From Streptomyces bathyalis (GTDB taxonomy: Bacteria; Actinomycetota; Actinomycetes; Streptomycetales; Streptomycetaceae), in contig NZ_CP048882.1 of assembly GCF_015910445.1 (NCBI RefSeq), forward strand, positions 1,426,001 to 1,490,000: DNA of 64,000 nt, read 5' to 3'. Below the pieces are notes generated by a model. It was given only the letters and a program-made list of their open reading frames with translations, searched no databases and was not told where the DNA came from. This document shows, one piece after another, positions 17,926 to 26,615 of the stretch (positions are counted from its first letter, which is position 1; every line of letters begins with the position of its first letter). The position numbers and the translations under genes are program-made.

Positions 17926-18379
17926 TCAACGATCCCCGTCCGGCCGGGAGTTGAGACCCCCTTCGCGGGGGCCACGCCGACCACCCCTTGAGCCGGTTCG
18001 GCCCGGCCGGCCAGCACTGGTCCCCTGGGACGCACCCGTCCCGGGGTTCACCCCGGCCACCATGCCGCGGATCACCGCCCGGCTGCGGCCGCGCTGCTCG
18101 CCTACGCCGGACGGCGGAGGCTCACGTTCGCTTCCCTCGCCGTCGTACGGGACTGCCGCCCGGAGCGGCTCCCGGCGCCCTGAGCACACCGGGCCGCACC
18201 CCTGGCGCCCCCTGCCGGCCCTCGGCCGCCGCCCCGTGGCCCATACGTGACTGCCGGTCCCGAGGCAAGCGGTCAGGCTCGCCTTACTTCGTTTGGCACA
18301 GGCAAACGCCCCTGCTGTTGCCGGTTGCCCGCCGTCCCCTTTGACTCGATTGTGCGGACGCCGTACGGAGGTGGCACTG
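17926..18379. other. 454 bases without a supported gene
   Basis: Only shadow frames without coding bias occur. The last 100 bases before the ferritin-like gene are less GC-rich and contain CTTTGACTCGATTG (about 18340), possibly part of its promoter; no -10 at proper spacing is clear. Confidence 0.4.
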
Positions 18380-19171
18380 ATGCTCTCGTCCCGAAGCCTG
18401 TTCCGGGAGATCCTGGAGAACGACCGTTCCTTCCAGCTCTTCTGCTCCATCGCTGCCAGCGGGGAGGCGCAGGGTGGTTGGGAGAACGCCCGGATCGCGG
18501 CCCTCGTGCCGGAGAGCCTGCGTGATCTCGCCCCGAAGATCACCAAGCACGGAGCGGACGAGGACAAGCACGGCCGGATCTTCAACGCCCTGCTGAAGAA
18601 GCGCGGCCTCGAGCCCGTCCCCGTCCCGCAGGAGACCGACTACACAATGCTGCTGGAGCGGCGCGGCATCGGGCTGATGCACGAGAAGCTGCGGCGCGAC
18701 GAGCAGCTCACCGAGCACGACATCATCGTCTATCTCTCCCACAGCAGGGTCACCGAGCAGCGCGCCTCCGACCAGATGGCGATGCTGCTCGACAGCTGCG
18801 GCGACGATCCGGAGACCGGCCGCGCCATCAGGATGATCAGCAACGACGAGGACAACCATCTGGCGTACTGCCACGAGGAGTTGCTGCGGCTGGCGGCGCA
18901 GGGCCACGAGGGGACCATCCGCCGCAATCTGCGGCAGTGCGCCCGCGCCGAGATCGTCGTCCACCGCGAGGTCTCCCTCGCCGTGATGTCCCACATGGGG
19001 CGTCTGCTGGACTGGCCGGCCATCAAGACCGCTTCGCTCGCCGTCGGCATCCACGGCATGTACCAGGTCGAACGGTTCGGCGGCTGGCGCAAGATGGCCA
19101 ACCTGACGATGCCGGAGAAGCTGAACGCGCTCGGTGGACAGGCCGACATCGCCACAACCCCCGTCATCTAG
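18380..19171 (+). CDS. Ferritin-like (diiron-type) protein
   Basis: A 263-residue all-helical protein. Carboxylate/His pairs spaced as in ferritin-like folds are visible: GADEDKHGRIFNALL (about 59-73), LTEHDIIVYL, VTEQRASDQM and SNDEDNHLAYCHEELL (about 155-170). These could hold a diiron site for an oxidase or oxygenase-like reaction, but the substrate is unknown. There is no signal peptide. ATG 18380 has GGAGG eight bases upstream; an upstream extension of the frame has no coding character. It stands alone, convergent with the P450 gene. Confidence 0.82.
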   Translation: MLSSRSLFREILENDRSFQLFCSIAASGEAQGGWENARIAALVPESLRDLAPKITKHGADEDKHGRIFNALLKKRGLEPVPVPQETDYTMLLERRGIGLMHEKLRRDEQLTEHDIIVYLSHSRVTEQRASDQMAMLLDSCGDDPETGRAIRMISNDEDNHLAYCHEELLRLAAQGHEGTIRRNLRQCARAEIVVHREVSLAVMSHMGRLLDWPAIKTASLAVGIHGMYQVERFGGWRKMANLTMPEKLNALGGQADIATTPVI

Positions 19172-19221
19172 GACGGGCCCTGGCAGCCACCCCTCAGGAA
19201 CGGGCCCCGCCCGGTACCCGG

Positions 19222-20436
19222 TCAGGCGGGGTGGACGCGCACGGGCAAGGAACGCCACGCGCGGAGCGTGTTGTTGTGGTGCCGCACGACCGGCCCGGCG
19301 ATCTCGATGCGCTCCACCCGCTCGGCCAGCGCCGTCAGCAACGCCTCGGACTCCAGCCGGGCCACGTGCTGTCCCACGCACTGATGGATGCCCATGCCGA
19401 AGCCGACGTGCCCTGACGGGTCGCGGGCGAGGTCGAAGGTGTCCGGGTGCTCCCACCTGCGCGGGTCGCGGTTGGCGGCCCCGAGAAAGAGAAGAACCTT
19501 GCTGCCTTCCTCGACCACCGTGCCGCCGATCGGGACGTCGGTGACGGCCGTACGGAAGAACGTCTGCACCGGTGACTCCAGCCGCACCGCCTCGTCGAAG
19601 GCCACGCGTGCCAGAGAGGGATCCCGGCGCAGTCGCCGCCACTGTTCCGGGTGGGTCGCGAACGCGTGGAGGACCGCGGCGAGCCCGTGCACAGTCGTGT
19701 CCACTCCGGCGGACAGCAACGACCGTACGACCAGGGGGGCTTGCGCCTCGGTGATGTCGCCGCGCGCGGCGGCCCGCCAGATGTGAGCGCCGAAGCCGTC
19801 ATCGTCCAGCATTCCGGGACGGCAGCGCGCGTCGACCCATGCGGAGAGCTCTGCGATCCGCGGGTTGCCCTGACGCACAAGGTCGTTCGGGGGACCGAAC
19901 GCGTTGAACAAGTGATCGCCGTAGGGCAGGAGATTCTCACGGCCGTCCTCCGGGATGCCCACGGCATCCGGGAAGACGCGCAGCGGAAACGCCTCGGCCA
20001 GCGATGTCACCGCGTCGAACTCCCCTGTGCGCAGGACCTGTTCGGTCAGGGCAGCGGCATCGGCGAACCAGGCGTCGCGGAGCCTGCGCAAGGCACGGGG
20101 CCCGAGGATCCTCGCGAGCACCGCACGGGGGGCGTCGTGCCGGGGAGGGTCGGCCTCCAGCAGCAGACTCGGCGGGCGCCAGGGCTTCTCACGGCGGAAG
20201 TTGCTCAGGCCGACGCCCGCCCCTGACTCGAAGTTCTGCCAGTCGGTGAGCGCGGCGTGCACCTGCTCGTGACGGCCCATCGCGTAGACGTCGTACCCGG
20301 TCAGACGGACGACGGGCCCGGATTCGCGCAGTTCGGCGTGGAAGGGGTGCGGATCCTCGAGAACTTCATGGCCGAACGGGTCGACGTCGCTGGACGGCAG
20401 ATCGTCGTGCCCCGGGGAGGTCGCGGAGAGGTTCAT
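19222..20436 (-). CDS. Cytochrome P450
   Basis: A 404-residue soluble bacterial P450. It has the I-helix oxygen-binding sequence SAGVDTTVHG, the ExxR motif EAVR, the PERF-like region RWEHPDTFDLARD and the heme loop FGMGIHQCVGQH with the Cys ligand. The N-terminal DPFGHEVLEDPHPFHAELRE matches P450s that act on small aromatic or carboxylic substrates. It lies 22 bases after the reductase gene, its probable electron donor. The start is ATG 20436 with AGGA upstream. The substrate is unknown. Confidence 0.95.
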   Translation of the reverse strand: MNLSATSPGHDDLPSSDVDPFGHEVLEDPHPFHAELRESGPVVRLTGYDVYAMGRHEQVHAALTDWQNFESGAGVGLSNFRREKPWRPPSLLLEADPPRHDAPRAVLARILGPRALRRLRDAWFADAAALTEQVLRTGEFDAVTSLAEAFPLRVFPDAVGIPEDGRENLLPYGDHLFNAFGPPNDLVRQGNPRIAELSAWVDARCRPGMLDDDGFGAHIWRAAARGDITEAQAPLVVRSLLSAGVDTTVHGLAAVLHAFATHPEQWRRLRRDPSLARVAFDEAVRLESPVQTFFRTAVTDVPIGGTVVEEGSKVLLFLGAANRDPRRWEHPDTFDLARDPSGHVGFGMGIHQCVGQHVARLESEALLTALAERVERIEIAGPVVRHHNNTLRAWRSLPVRVHPA

Positions 20437-20458
20437 GAGCGTTCCTAGCTTCGGGACG

Positions 20459-21448
20459 TCACAGGTCAAGGACGAGCTTCGGGCCGCACGAGCGGGAGAC
20501 GCAGATGAACATGCAGTCCCCGGCGCCGCGTTCGTCGTCGTCGAGGATCGAGTCGCGCTGGTCGGGGCGCCCTTCGAGCACGCCCGTCTCACAGGTGCCG
20601 CACGTGCCCTCCTCGCAGGACGACAGCACGTTCACGCCGGCGGCGCGCACGGCTTCGAGCACGCTGACCCCGGGAGTGACGGTCACCGACGCACCGTGCC
20701 GGGCGAGTCGGACCTCGAATGCCTCGTCGCGGACGGGGGCGCTCTCCACCTTCGGCACGAACCGCTCCGTGCGAAGCAGTCCGGGGGGCCAGTGCGCGCA
20801 GCGCGCCTCGACCGCCTCCAGGAGGGGGCCCGGGCCGCACGCGTACACCTTCGTGCGGGGCCGGGGCTCGTCCAGCCACGACGGCAGGTCGGGCAGCCCC
20901 GACTCGTCCTGAGGGACGAGCGTGACGCGGTCGCCGTGCACCCGGAGCTGATCCGCGAACGCCATGGAATCGCGGGTGCGGCCTCCGTATAGCAGCTTCC
21001 AGTCGGCGCCCAGCAGTTCGGCCTGATGCACCATCGGCAGCAGCGGAGTGATGCCGATGCCGCCGGCGATGAACAGATACCTCTCGGAGGGCGTGAGCGG
21101 GAAGTTGTTGCGCGGCCCTCCGACGGCGACGAGGTCGCCCTGCCGCAACTCGTCGTGTATGTACGCCGAACCGCCACGCCCGCCGGGCTCACGCAGGACG
21201 GCGACACGGTAGGTGTAGGCGTCCCAGCGGTCACCGCACAGCGAGTACTGGCGCGTCATGCCGCCAGGAAGGATCAGGTCGATGTGCGCACCGGGCGCCC
21301 AGTCCGGCAGGCGCCTGCCGTCCGGGTGTTCCAGGGTCAGGCTCACGACACCGTCGGCTGCGGCACGTCTGCCGGCGACGCGGAGCAGCGTCCGTGAGTG
21401 TCCGCCGCCGGGGCGGGGCGGTTCAGGGCGCGAGCTGTCGGGAGGCAT
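20459..21448 (-). CDS. Phthalate dioxygenase reductase-type FMN/[2Fe-2S] oxidoreductase
   Basis: A 329-residue electron-transfer protein of the PDR/VanB class. It has an FMN-binding beta barrel (APGAHIDLILPGGMTRQYSL), an NAD(P)-binding domain (LFIAGGIGITPLLPM, VYACGPGPLLEAV) and a C-terminal plant-type ferredoxin with CEEGTCGTC and a distal Cys (GDCMFICVS). It would pass electrons from NAD(P)H to the P450 encoded 22 bases downstream, a self-sufficient two-gene system. ATG 21448 has GAGGAG six bases upstream. IclR and palindromes lie directly upstream. Confidence 0.93.
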   Translation of the reverse strand: MPPDSSRPEPPRPGGGHSRTLLRVAGRRAAADGVVSLTLEHPDGRRLPDWAPGAHIDLILPGGMTRQYSLCGDRWDAYTYRVAVLREPGGRGGSAYIHDELRQGDLVAVGGPRNNFPLTPSERYLFIAGGIGITPLLPMVHQAELLGADWKLLYGGRTRDSMAFADQLRVHGDRVTLVPQDESGLPDLPSWLDEPRPRTKVYACGPGPLLEAVEARCAHWPPGLLRTERFVPKVESAPVRDEAFEVRLARHGASVTVTPGVSVLEAVRAAGVNVLSSCEEGTCGTCETGVLEGRPDQRDSILDDDERGAGDCMFICVSRSCGPKLVLDL

Positions 21449-21463
21449 CTGCGGCTCCTCGTA

Positions 21464-21529
21464 CTCTCTGAGAGCCCGAGGATGTGGCACTTGCCGGGCG
21501 GGCCACCACGGTCTTCTCACTCAGTGAGA
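21464..21529. promoter_or_regulatory. Two short palindromes in front of the reductase-P450 pair
   Basis: CTCTCTGAGAG (21464-21474) and TCTCACTCAGTGAGA (21515-21529) are perfect inverted repeats in the 99 bases between the IclR stop and the reductase start. They share the core TCTC...GAGA. They may be operators for the adjacent IclR protein; the second could instead end IclR transcription. Confidence 0.45.
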
Positions 21530-21547
21530 GAGAACTTCCGGCACGTC

Positions 21548-22345
21548 TCAGGCTCTGCGGGCTTCGTGGCCCGCCATGGCACGCGAGACGCCGCGTGCCG
21601 CCGCCAGCAGAGCGGGGATCTGCGCGCGTGCGGTGTCGTCGTTGGGAACGATCGCCGCCAGAGCGGCCACGACGGCGCCGTGCGAGTCACGCAGCGGTAC
21701 GGCGATACCTGTCGCGTCCGGATGTATGTGTCCCTGGCAGAAGGCGTAGCCCTCGCGCCGTACGTCGGCCAGGGTGCCGCGCAGCCGGCGGGGGGTGCTG
21801 ATCGTGCGCTCCGTGTAGACGGTGAGCGGTCCCGCGATGATCCGTTCCTGGAGGTCGACGGGAGCGTGGGCGCAGAGAACCAGGCCCGAGGACGAGGCGT
21901 GCAGGGGCAGACGTCCGGCGATCCGGGTGTAGTTGATCACTGCTCCGGGCGCGGCCAGGCGTTCGACGAACAGCACCTCGTCGCCCTGGAGGACTCCCAG
22001 TTGGATGTGGTGTCCCACGACCGCGTGGAGGTCCTCCATGAACGGCATGGCGGCCTCGCGCAGCCCCACTGTGGGTGAGGCGCGCGAGCCGAGCTCCCAC
22101 ATCCGTACGCCGATACGGACGCTCCGGCCGTCACGCTGAAGCAGCTCGTGGCGGGCCATCTGCGCGACGAGCCGGGAGACCGTGGCGACGTGCAGGCCCG
22201 AGCGGCGGGCGATCTGAGAGACCGTGAGCGTCGTGACGTCGCTGCCGAACGTCTCGAGCACCCGGACCACCCGCGACAGCACCGTTTCGCCAGCTCCGGT
22301 CCGTGCCACACCGACACTGTGCAAGGCCGCCGGACGGCTGTCCAT
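21548..22345 (-). CDS. IclR-family transcriptional regulator
   Basis: A 265-residue regulator. The winged helix (about 22-80, LSRVVRVLETFGSDVTTLTV, IARRSGLHVATVSRLVAQM) is followed by the IclR effector domain (about 95-255, HIQLGVLQGDEVLFVERL, GRLPLHASSSGLVLCA, GYAFCQGHIHPDATGIAVPL). IclR proteins commonly control catabolism of aromatic or small organic acids, which fits the reductase-P450 pair directly downstream. It lies 57 bases after the Pot-type permease gene on the same strand. Confidence 0.92.
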   Translation of the reverse strand: MDSRPAALHSVGVARTGAGETVLSRVVRVLETFGSDVTTLTVSQIARRSGLHVATVSRLVAQMARHELLQRDGRSVRIGVRMWELGSRASPTVGLREAAMPFMEDLHAVVGHHIQLGVLQGDEVLFVERLAAPGAVINYTRIAGRLPLHASSSGLVLCAHAPVDLQERIIAGPLTVYTERTISTPRRLRGTLADVRREGYAFCQGHIHPDATGIAVPLRDSHGAVVAALAAIVPNDDTARAQIPALLAAARGVSRAMAGHEARRA

Positions 22346-22402
22346 CCCGGCAGGGGCGCTTCGTCCGGGCCGGACCCAGCGGGCTCCGGGGGCCCGGGCG
22401 TC

Positions 22403-23218
22403 TCAGATCCGGCCGCCCGACGCCGTGTCGGACGACATCCGCTGCGCGATGTAGATCGGGATGACCGAGAGCAGCACGAGGACCGCCGCGACGACGTTCA
22501 CCACCGGTGCCTGCTGCGGGCGCGCCATGTTGGAGAAGATCCAGATCGGGAGCGTCTGGGTGTTCGGGCCCGCGGTGAAGGTCGTCACGATGATCTCGTC
22601 GAAGGAGAGCGCGAAGGCGAGCATGCCGCCCGCCACCAGGGCGGAACGCACCAGCGGGAAGGTGACGTCGACGAAGGCACGGAAGGTGTTCGCGCCGAGG
22701 TCCATGGCCGCTTCCTCGTAGCTGCCCGGCATCCGGCGCAGCCGGGCGATCACGTTGTTGTAGACGACCACGACGCAGAACGTCGCGTGACCGACGACGA
22801 CGGTGAAGAGACCGAGCCCGACGCCGAAGGGTTCGAGCACCGTACGGAAGGCGGTGTTGAGCGCGACCCCGGTGACGATGCCGGGCAGCGCGATCGGCAG
22901 CACGACGACGAAGGAGAGCGCCTCGCGGCCGAAGAACCTGAAGCGCTGGATGGCGAAGGCGATGAGCGTGCCGAGGACGAGCGCGGCGGCCGTCGCGCCC
23001 ACGCCGGCCTTGAGTGAGGTGACCAGAGCGTGTCGGGCACCCGCGCTGCCCCATGCGGCCGTCCACCAGTCGAAGGTGATGCCGGGCGGTGGCCAGCTCG
23101 AACTGCGGTCCGGATTCAGCGAGTTGATCAGGACGAGGAAGAGCGGGACGTAGATGACCGCGAAGCCGACCACCGCGGCGACGCCCAGCGTGATTCGTGC
23201 GGGCCGGGAGAGTTTCAT
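22403..23218 (-). CDS. ABC transporter permease, spermidine/putrescine (PotC) type
   Basis: A 271-residue inner-membrane permease with six hydrophobic segments. The EAA loop PGSYEEAAMDLGANTFRAFVDVTFP and the preceding VVYNNVIARLRRMP are typical of PotC. It pairs with the PotB-type permease 52 bases upstream. The true substrate class cannot be told from the permease. Confidence 0.92.
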   Translation of the reverse strand: MKLSRPARITLGVAAVVGFAVIYVPLFLVLINSLNPDRSSSWPPPGITFDWWTAAWGSAGARHALVTSLKAGVGATAAALVLGTLIAFAIQRFRFFGREALSFVVVLPIALPGIVTGVALNTAFRTVLEPFGVGLGLFTVVVGHATFCVVVVYNNVIARLRRMPGSYEEAAMDLGANTFRAFVDVTFPLVRSALVAGGMLAFALSFDEIIVTTFTAGPNTQTLPIWIFSNMARPQQAPVVNVVAAVLVLLSVIPIYIAQRMSSDTASGGRI

Positions 23219-23270
23219 CGTCGAATGCCTTCGCGTCTCTTGCCGCCGGCGGCTGCGCCGGACGGTGCGG

Positions 23271-24158
23271 TCAGAGGCTGCTCAGGGCGCCGGTGCGGCG
23301 CACCGCGAGCAGGTAGAGCACGATGATCACCACGGGGACGGTGCCGAGCGCGGCGGCCAGCGGCAGGTCCAGGGTGATGTTGGAGTAGATGAGGTTGCCG
23401 ATCAGTTGCGTCTTGCCGCCCACGATCTGCACGGCGATGTAGTCGCCGAGGCTGAGGGAGAAGGTGAAGACGGATCCGGCGGCGATGGACGGCAGCAGGA
23501 TCGGCATCACCACCGAGCGGAAGGTGCGGCCCGACCGCGCGCCCAGGTCGGAGGAGGCGTCGAGGACGCTGTCGGGTATCTGCTCCAGCCCGGTGTGGAT
23601 CGGCAGGATCATGTACGGCAGCCACAGGTACGTCAGCACGAGGATGGTGGCGACGAGTCCGAAGCCGGGACCGTCGAGGCCCAGGGGTGAGAGCAGCCAG
23701 TCCAGCAGTCCGCCCTCGGCGAGGATGAGCCTCCACGCGTACGCCTTGACCAGGTAACTGGCCCACAGCGGCGTGAGGATGGCGACCACGAGCAGGGGCC
23801 GCCAGCGGGGAGAGGCGATGCGTGCGGTGAAGAAGGCGACGGGGAAGGCGATCACGACGCAGATGGCGGTGACCGCAAGGGCGACGCCAACGCTGCGCAG
23901 GGCGACCTGCTGGTAGACGTCCTTGGAGAGCAGGGTCGTGAAGTTGTCCAGGGACCAGACCTTCACGACGTTCGAGGTGAAGGTGTCCGTGGTCCAGAAC
24001 GCGGACATGAACAGCGCGGTGAGCGAGCCGAGGTAGGCCAGGATCAGCCACGTCAGCGGCGCGGTCAGCAGCAGGGACAGTTGCAGCCGGGGACGGCGGT
24101 GAAGGGTCCCGGCTAGCCGCCGGGCGGTGTGCCCGGCGGCCGGCTCGGTGTTGCTCAT
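23271..24158 (-). CDS. ABC transporter permease, spermidine/putrescine (PotB) type
   Basis: A 295-residue permease with six predicted membrane segments after a charged start. LTPLWASYLVKAYAWRLIL and the loop IPDSVLDASSDLGARSGRTF followed by VVMPILLPS are typical of PotB/PotH permeases. It starts 10 bases after the binding-protein stop. Confidence 0.92.
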   Translation of the reverse strand: MSNTEPAAGHTARRLAGTLHRRPRLQLSLLLTAPLTWLILAYLGSLTALFMSAFWTTDTFTSNVVKVWSLDNFTTLLSKDVYQQVALRSVGVALAVTAICVVIAFPVAFFTARIASPRWRPLLVVAILTPLWASYLVKAYAWRLILAEGGLLDWLLSPLGLDGPGFGLVATILVLTYLWLPYMILPIHTGLEQIPDSVLDASSDLGARSGRTFRSVVMPILLPSIAAGSVFTFSLSLGDYIAVQIVGGKTQLIGNLIYSNITLDLPLAAALGTVPVVIIVLYLLAVRRTGALSSL

Positions 24159-24168
24159 CGGTGCGGTC

Positions 24169-25365
24169 CTAGTCCTTGATCTCGGTCCAGGCCTGGACCC
24201 ACTTGGCGTACGGCACGCACTTGGCGTCCTTGCGGCCGTCGAGGCACTGCTGGGTGGGTGTGGTCCAGTAGTGGACCTTCTTCCAGTAGGGCTCGTCGTC
24301 CGCGTGGTAGGTGCGGCAGTGGTTCTTGTCCGCCGTCAGCTTGCATGCCTTCTCGTTGGACGGGGCTTCACCGAAGTACTCGGCGACCTGGGCGTTCGCC
24401 TCCGGCGAGACGATGTGGTTCAGCCACTTGTAGGCGCAGTTGGGGTGCTTGGCCTTGGAGGCGACCATCCAGGTGTCGGACCAGCCCGTCGAACCCTCCT
24501 TGGGCAGAACGGCCTTGACCGGAGCCTTCTCGTCCTGCGCGGTGTTGAGGATCACCTGCCACGAGGTGCCGACCACGGAGTCGCCGCTCTTGAAGGCGGA
24601 GATCTCCTTGAGGTAGTCGCTCCAGTACTCGCCGATGTTGGCGTTCTGCTTCTTCAGCAGGTCCACCGAGGCGTCGAACTGCTTCTGGTCCAGGGCGTAG
24701 GGGTTCTTGATCCCGAGCGAGGGCTTGTGCTTCATCAGGTACAGGGCGGCGTCCGCGATGTAGATCGGGGAGTCGTACGCGGTGACCTTGCCCTTGTACT
24801 TGTCGCCCTTGTCGAAGACGGCGGACCAGGAGTCCGGAGCGGGCTTGACCTTCTCGGTGTTGTACATCAGGAGGTTGGCGCCGCGGCCGTGCGGGATGCC
24901 GTAGGGCTTCCCGTCGACGGAGTTCCAGTCCTTGTTCTTCAGGCCCTCGAAGATGTCCTTGTAGTTGGGCACGAGCTCGGTGTTGACGGGCTCGGCGTCA
25001 CCCGAGGCGATCAGGCGCAGTGAGGCGTCGCCGGACGCGGAGACGGCGTCGTACTGGCCCGTCTTCATGAGGCTGACCATCTCGTCCGACGAGGCGGCCG
25101 TCTTGGTGTTGACCTTGCAGCCGGTCTTCTTCTCGAAGGGCGTGACCCAGTCGACCTTCGGGTCGTTGCTGCCGTCCTCGGCGTAGCCGGCCCAGGCGAT
25201 GAGGTTCACCGACTTCTCCGCCTTGCCGATCTTCTTCTGCGGCTTGAGGTCGGGGGGATCGATGGCTCCCTGGGAGGACGAGGAGGAGCCGGAGGAGCCG
25301 CAGGCGGTGGCCAGGAGCAAGGCACCTGCCGCAGCGAGGGTCTTGAGGGTTCGGGACATACGCAC
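24169..25365 (-). CDS. ABC transporter substrate-binding lipoprotein, PotD type
   Basis: A 398-residue binding protein with a lipoprotein signal (lipobox ATAC, Cys22) and a Ser-rich linker. The mature domain has VNLIAWAGYAEDGSNDPKVD and FEKKTGCKVNTKTAASSDEM, as in PotD/PotF-like proteins, and IPHGRGANLLMYNTEKV. The polyamine-binding Asp/Glu set cannot be confirmed by eye, so the ligand is open; gamma-aminobutyrate-like or other cationic compounds are alternatives. GTG 25365 is preferred because GGAG lies six bases upstream; ATG 25359 is in frame. Confidence 0.9.
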   Translation of the reverse strand: MRMSRTLKTLAAAGALLLATACGSSGSSSSSQGAIDPPDLKPQKKIGKAEKSVNLIAWAGYAEDGSNDPKVDWVTPFEKKTGCKVNTKTAASSDEMVSLMKTGQYDAVSASGDASLRLIASGDAEPVNTELVPNYKDIFEGLKNKDWNSVDGKPYGIPHGRGANLLMYNTEKVKPAPDSWSAVFDKGDKYKGKVTAYDSPIYIADAALYLMKHKPSLGIKNPYALDQKQFDASVDLLKKQNANIGEYWSDYLKEISAFKSGDSVVGTSWQVILNTAQDEKAPVKAVLPKEGSTGWSDTWMVASKAKHPNCAYKWLNHIVSPEANAQVAEYFGEAPSNEKACKLTADKNHCRTYHADDEPYWKKVHYWTTPTQQCLDGRKDAKCVPYAKWVQAWTEIKD

Positions 25366-25451
25366 GGAGATCTCCACAGTTGGAGGGGCGGCGAATCGTA
25401 GGTGCGGCGGAGTGGGTCGAGGGGGATGAGAGCGGGAGGCGGAAGCGTCGC

Positions 25452-26492
25452 TCAAGGCGCCTCTTCCACCCGGAAGTTGTGCCGGTGGTGCCACTGGAGC
25501 CTCACCCGTGAGCCGCGGAATGCGGCGACGTCCTCGGAGGATGTCTCCAGGTTCTGCTGGACGGCGGTCAGCCGTCCTCCGGCGTCGAGGTCGACCAGGA
25601 AGCGCGTGGTGTCTCCCAGATAGACGACCTCGGCGACGGAGCCCTTGGCGGCGGTGTGTTCCGGTTCGTCCTCACCGGTCGCCGACTCCTTGAGCACCCG
25701 GATCTTCTCCGGGCGCACGCTGAACGTGCCCGGCTTGCCCACGACCTGCTCGGCGGTCTCGCCGGTGAGCAGGTTGGAGGTGCCGACGAAGCCCGCGACG
25801 AAGGGGGACGCCGGGCGTTCGTAGATCTCGGCGGGCGTGCCGGTCTGTTCGATGCGGCCGTCCTGGAAGACGGCTATCCGGTCGCTCATCGTGAGCGCCT
25901 CGTCCTGGTCGTGGGTGACGAAGACGAACGTGATCCCGACCTCGCGCTGGAGTTCCTTGAGTTCGATCTGCATCTGCTCCCGCAGCTTGAGATCGAGGGC
26001 GCCCAGCGGCTCGTCCAGCAGCAGCACGCGGGGGCGGCCGACGAGGGCACGGGCAAGGGCCACGCGCTGCCGCTGGCCTCCCGAGAGCTGGGAGGGGCGG
26101 CGCTTGCCGAACCCTGAGAGGCGGACACTCTCGAGCGCCTCGGCCGCCCGGCGAAGCCGTTCGGCCTTGGGCACCTTCTGGACCTTCAGGCCGTAGGCGA
26201 CGTTCTGCTCGACGGACATGTGCGGGAAGAGGGCGTAGTCCTGGAAGACGGTGTGCACATCGCGCTCGAAGGGCGCGAGCCGCGTGACGTCCTTCCCGTC
26301 GAGTTCGACGGTTCCGCTCGTGGGCGTCTCGAAGCCGGCGATGAGTCGGAGCACCGTCGTCTTCCCCGAACCCGAGGGCCCGAGCATGGAGAAGAACTCA
26401 CCGTCCGATATGGCCAGTTCGACGCCTGCGACAGCCTCGGTCCTGCCGAAGACCTTGCGCAGGCTCCGCAGCCGGATGGCATTCCCCTCCAT
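25452..26492 (-). CDS. ABC transporter ATP-binding protein, PotA type
   Basis: A 346-residue ATPase with Walker [11 protein letters not shown], signature [15 protein letters not shown], Walker [13 protein letters not shown] and a C-terminal OB-like TOBE domain (about 270-340, [12 protein letters not shown]). I start at ATG 26492 rather than the longer frame at 26546, because a good promoter (26532-26560) overlaps the upstream ATG and would begin transcription downstream of it. An AAAGG sequence precedes the chosen start. It is the first gene of the transport operon. Confidence 0.92.
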   Translation of the reverse strand: MEGNAIRLRSLRKVFGRTEAVAGVELAISDGEFFSMLGPSGSGKTTVLRLIAGFETPTSGTVELDGKDVTRLAPFERDVHTVFQDYALFPHMSVEQNVAYGLKVQKVPKAERLRRAAEALESVRLSGFGKRRPSQLSGGQRQRVALARALVGRPRVLLLDEPLGALDLKLREQMQIELKELQREVGITFVFVTHDQDEALTMSDRIAVFQDGRIEQTGTPAEIYERPASPFVAGFVGTSNLLTGETAEQVVGKPGTFSVRPEKIRVLKESATGEDEPEHTAAKGSVAEVVYLGDTTRFLVDLDAGGRLTAVQQNLETSSEDVAAFRGSRVRLQWHHRHNFRVEEAP

Positions 26493-26531
26493 GAACGGGA
26501 ACCTTTCTGGTGCAGTGGTCGTTGGCGGGTG

Positions 26532-26560
26532 AATATATGAAGTCATAGTTCAAGGTTCAA
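26532..26560 (-). promoter_or_regulatory. Promoter of the Pot-type transport operon
   Basis: On the minus strand TTGAAC (26560-26555), exactly 17 bases, then TATATT (26537-26532). This is one of the best sigma70-type promoters in the window. The -35 lies in a direct repeat (TTGAACCTTGAAC). The GntR gene starts about 55 bases away on the opposite strand, so the repeat could also be its operator. Confidence 0.7.
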
Positions 26561-26615
26561 GACCGCCCCAAGCCCTCTTCAGGTAAAGCCTGAGCCAACT
26601 GACAAGGTGGTAGCC

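Noticed and set aside
26493..26546. Extended start of the PotA-type ATPase at 26546
   Set aside because: A well-formed promoter overlaps that start codon, so transcripts would begin downstream of it; the conserved domain begins only at 26492.
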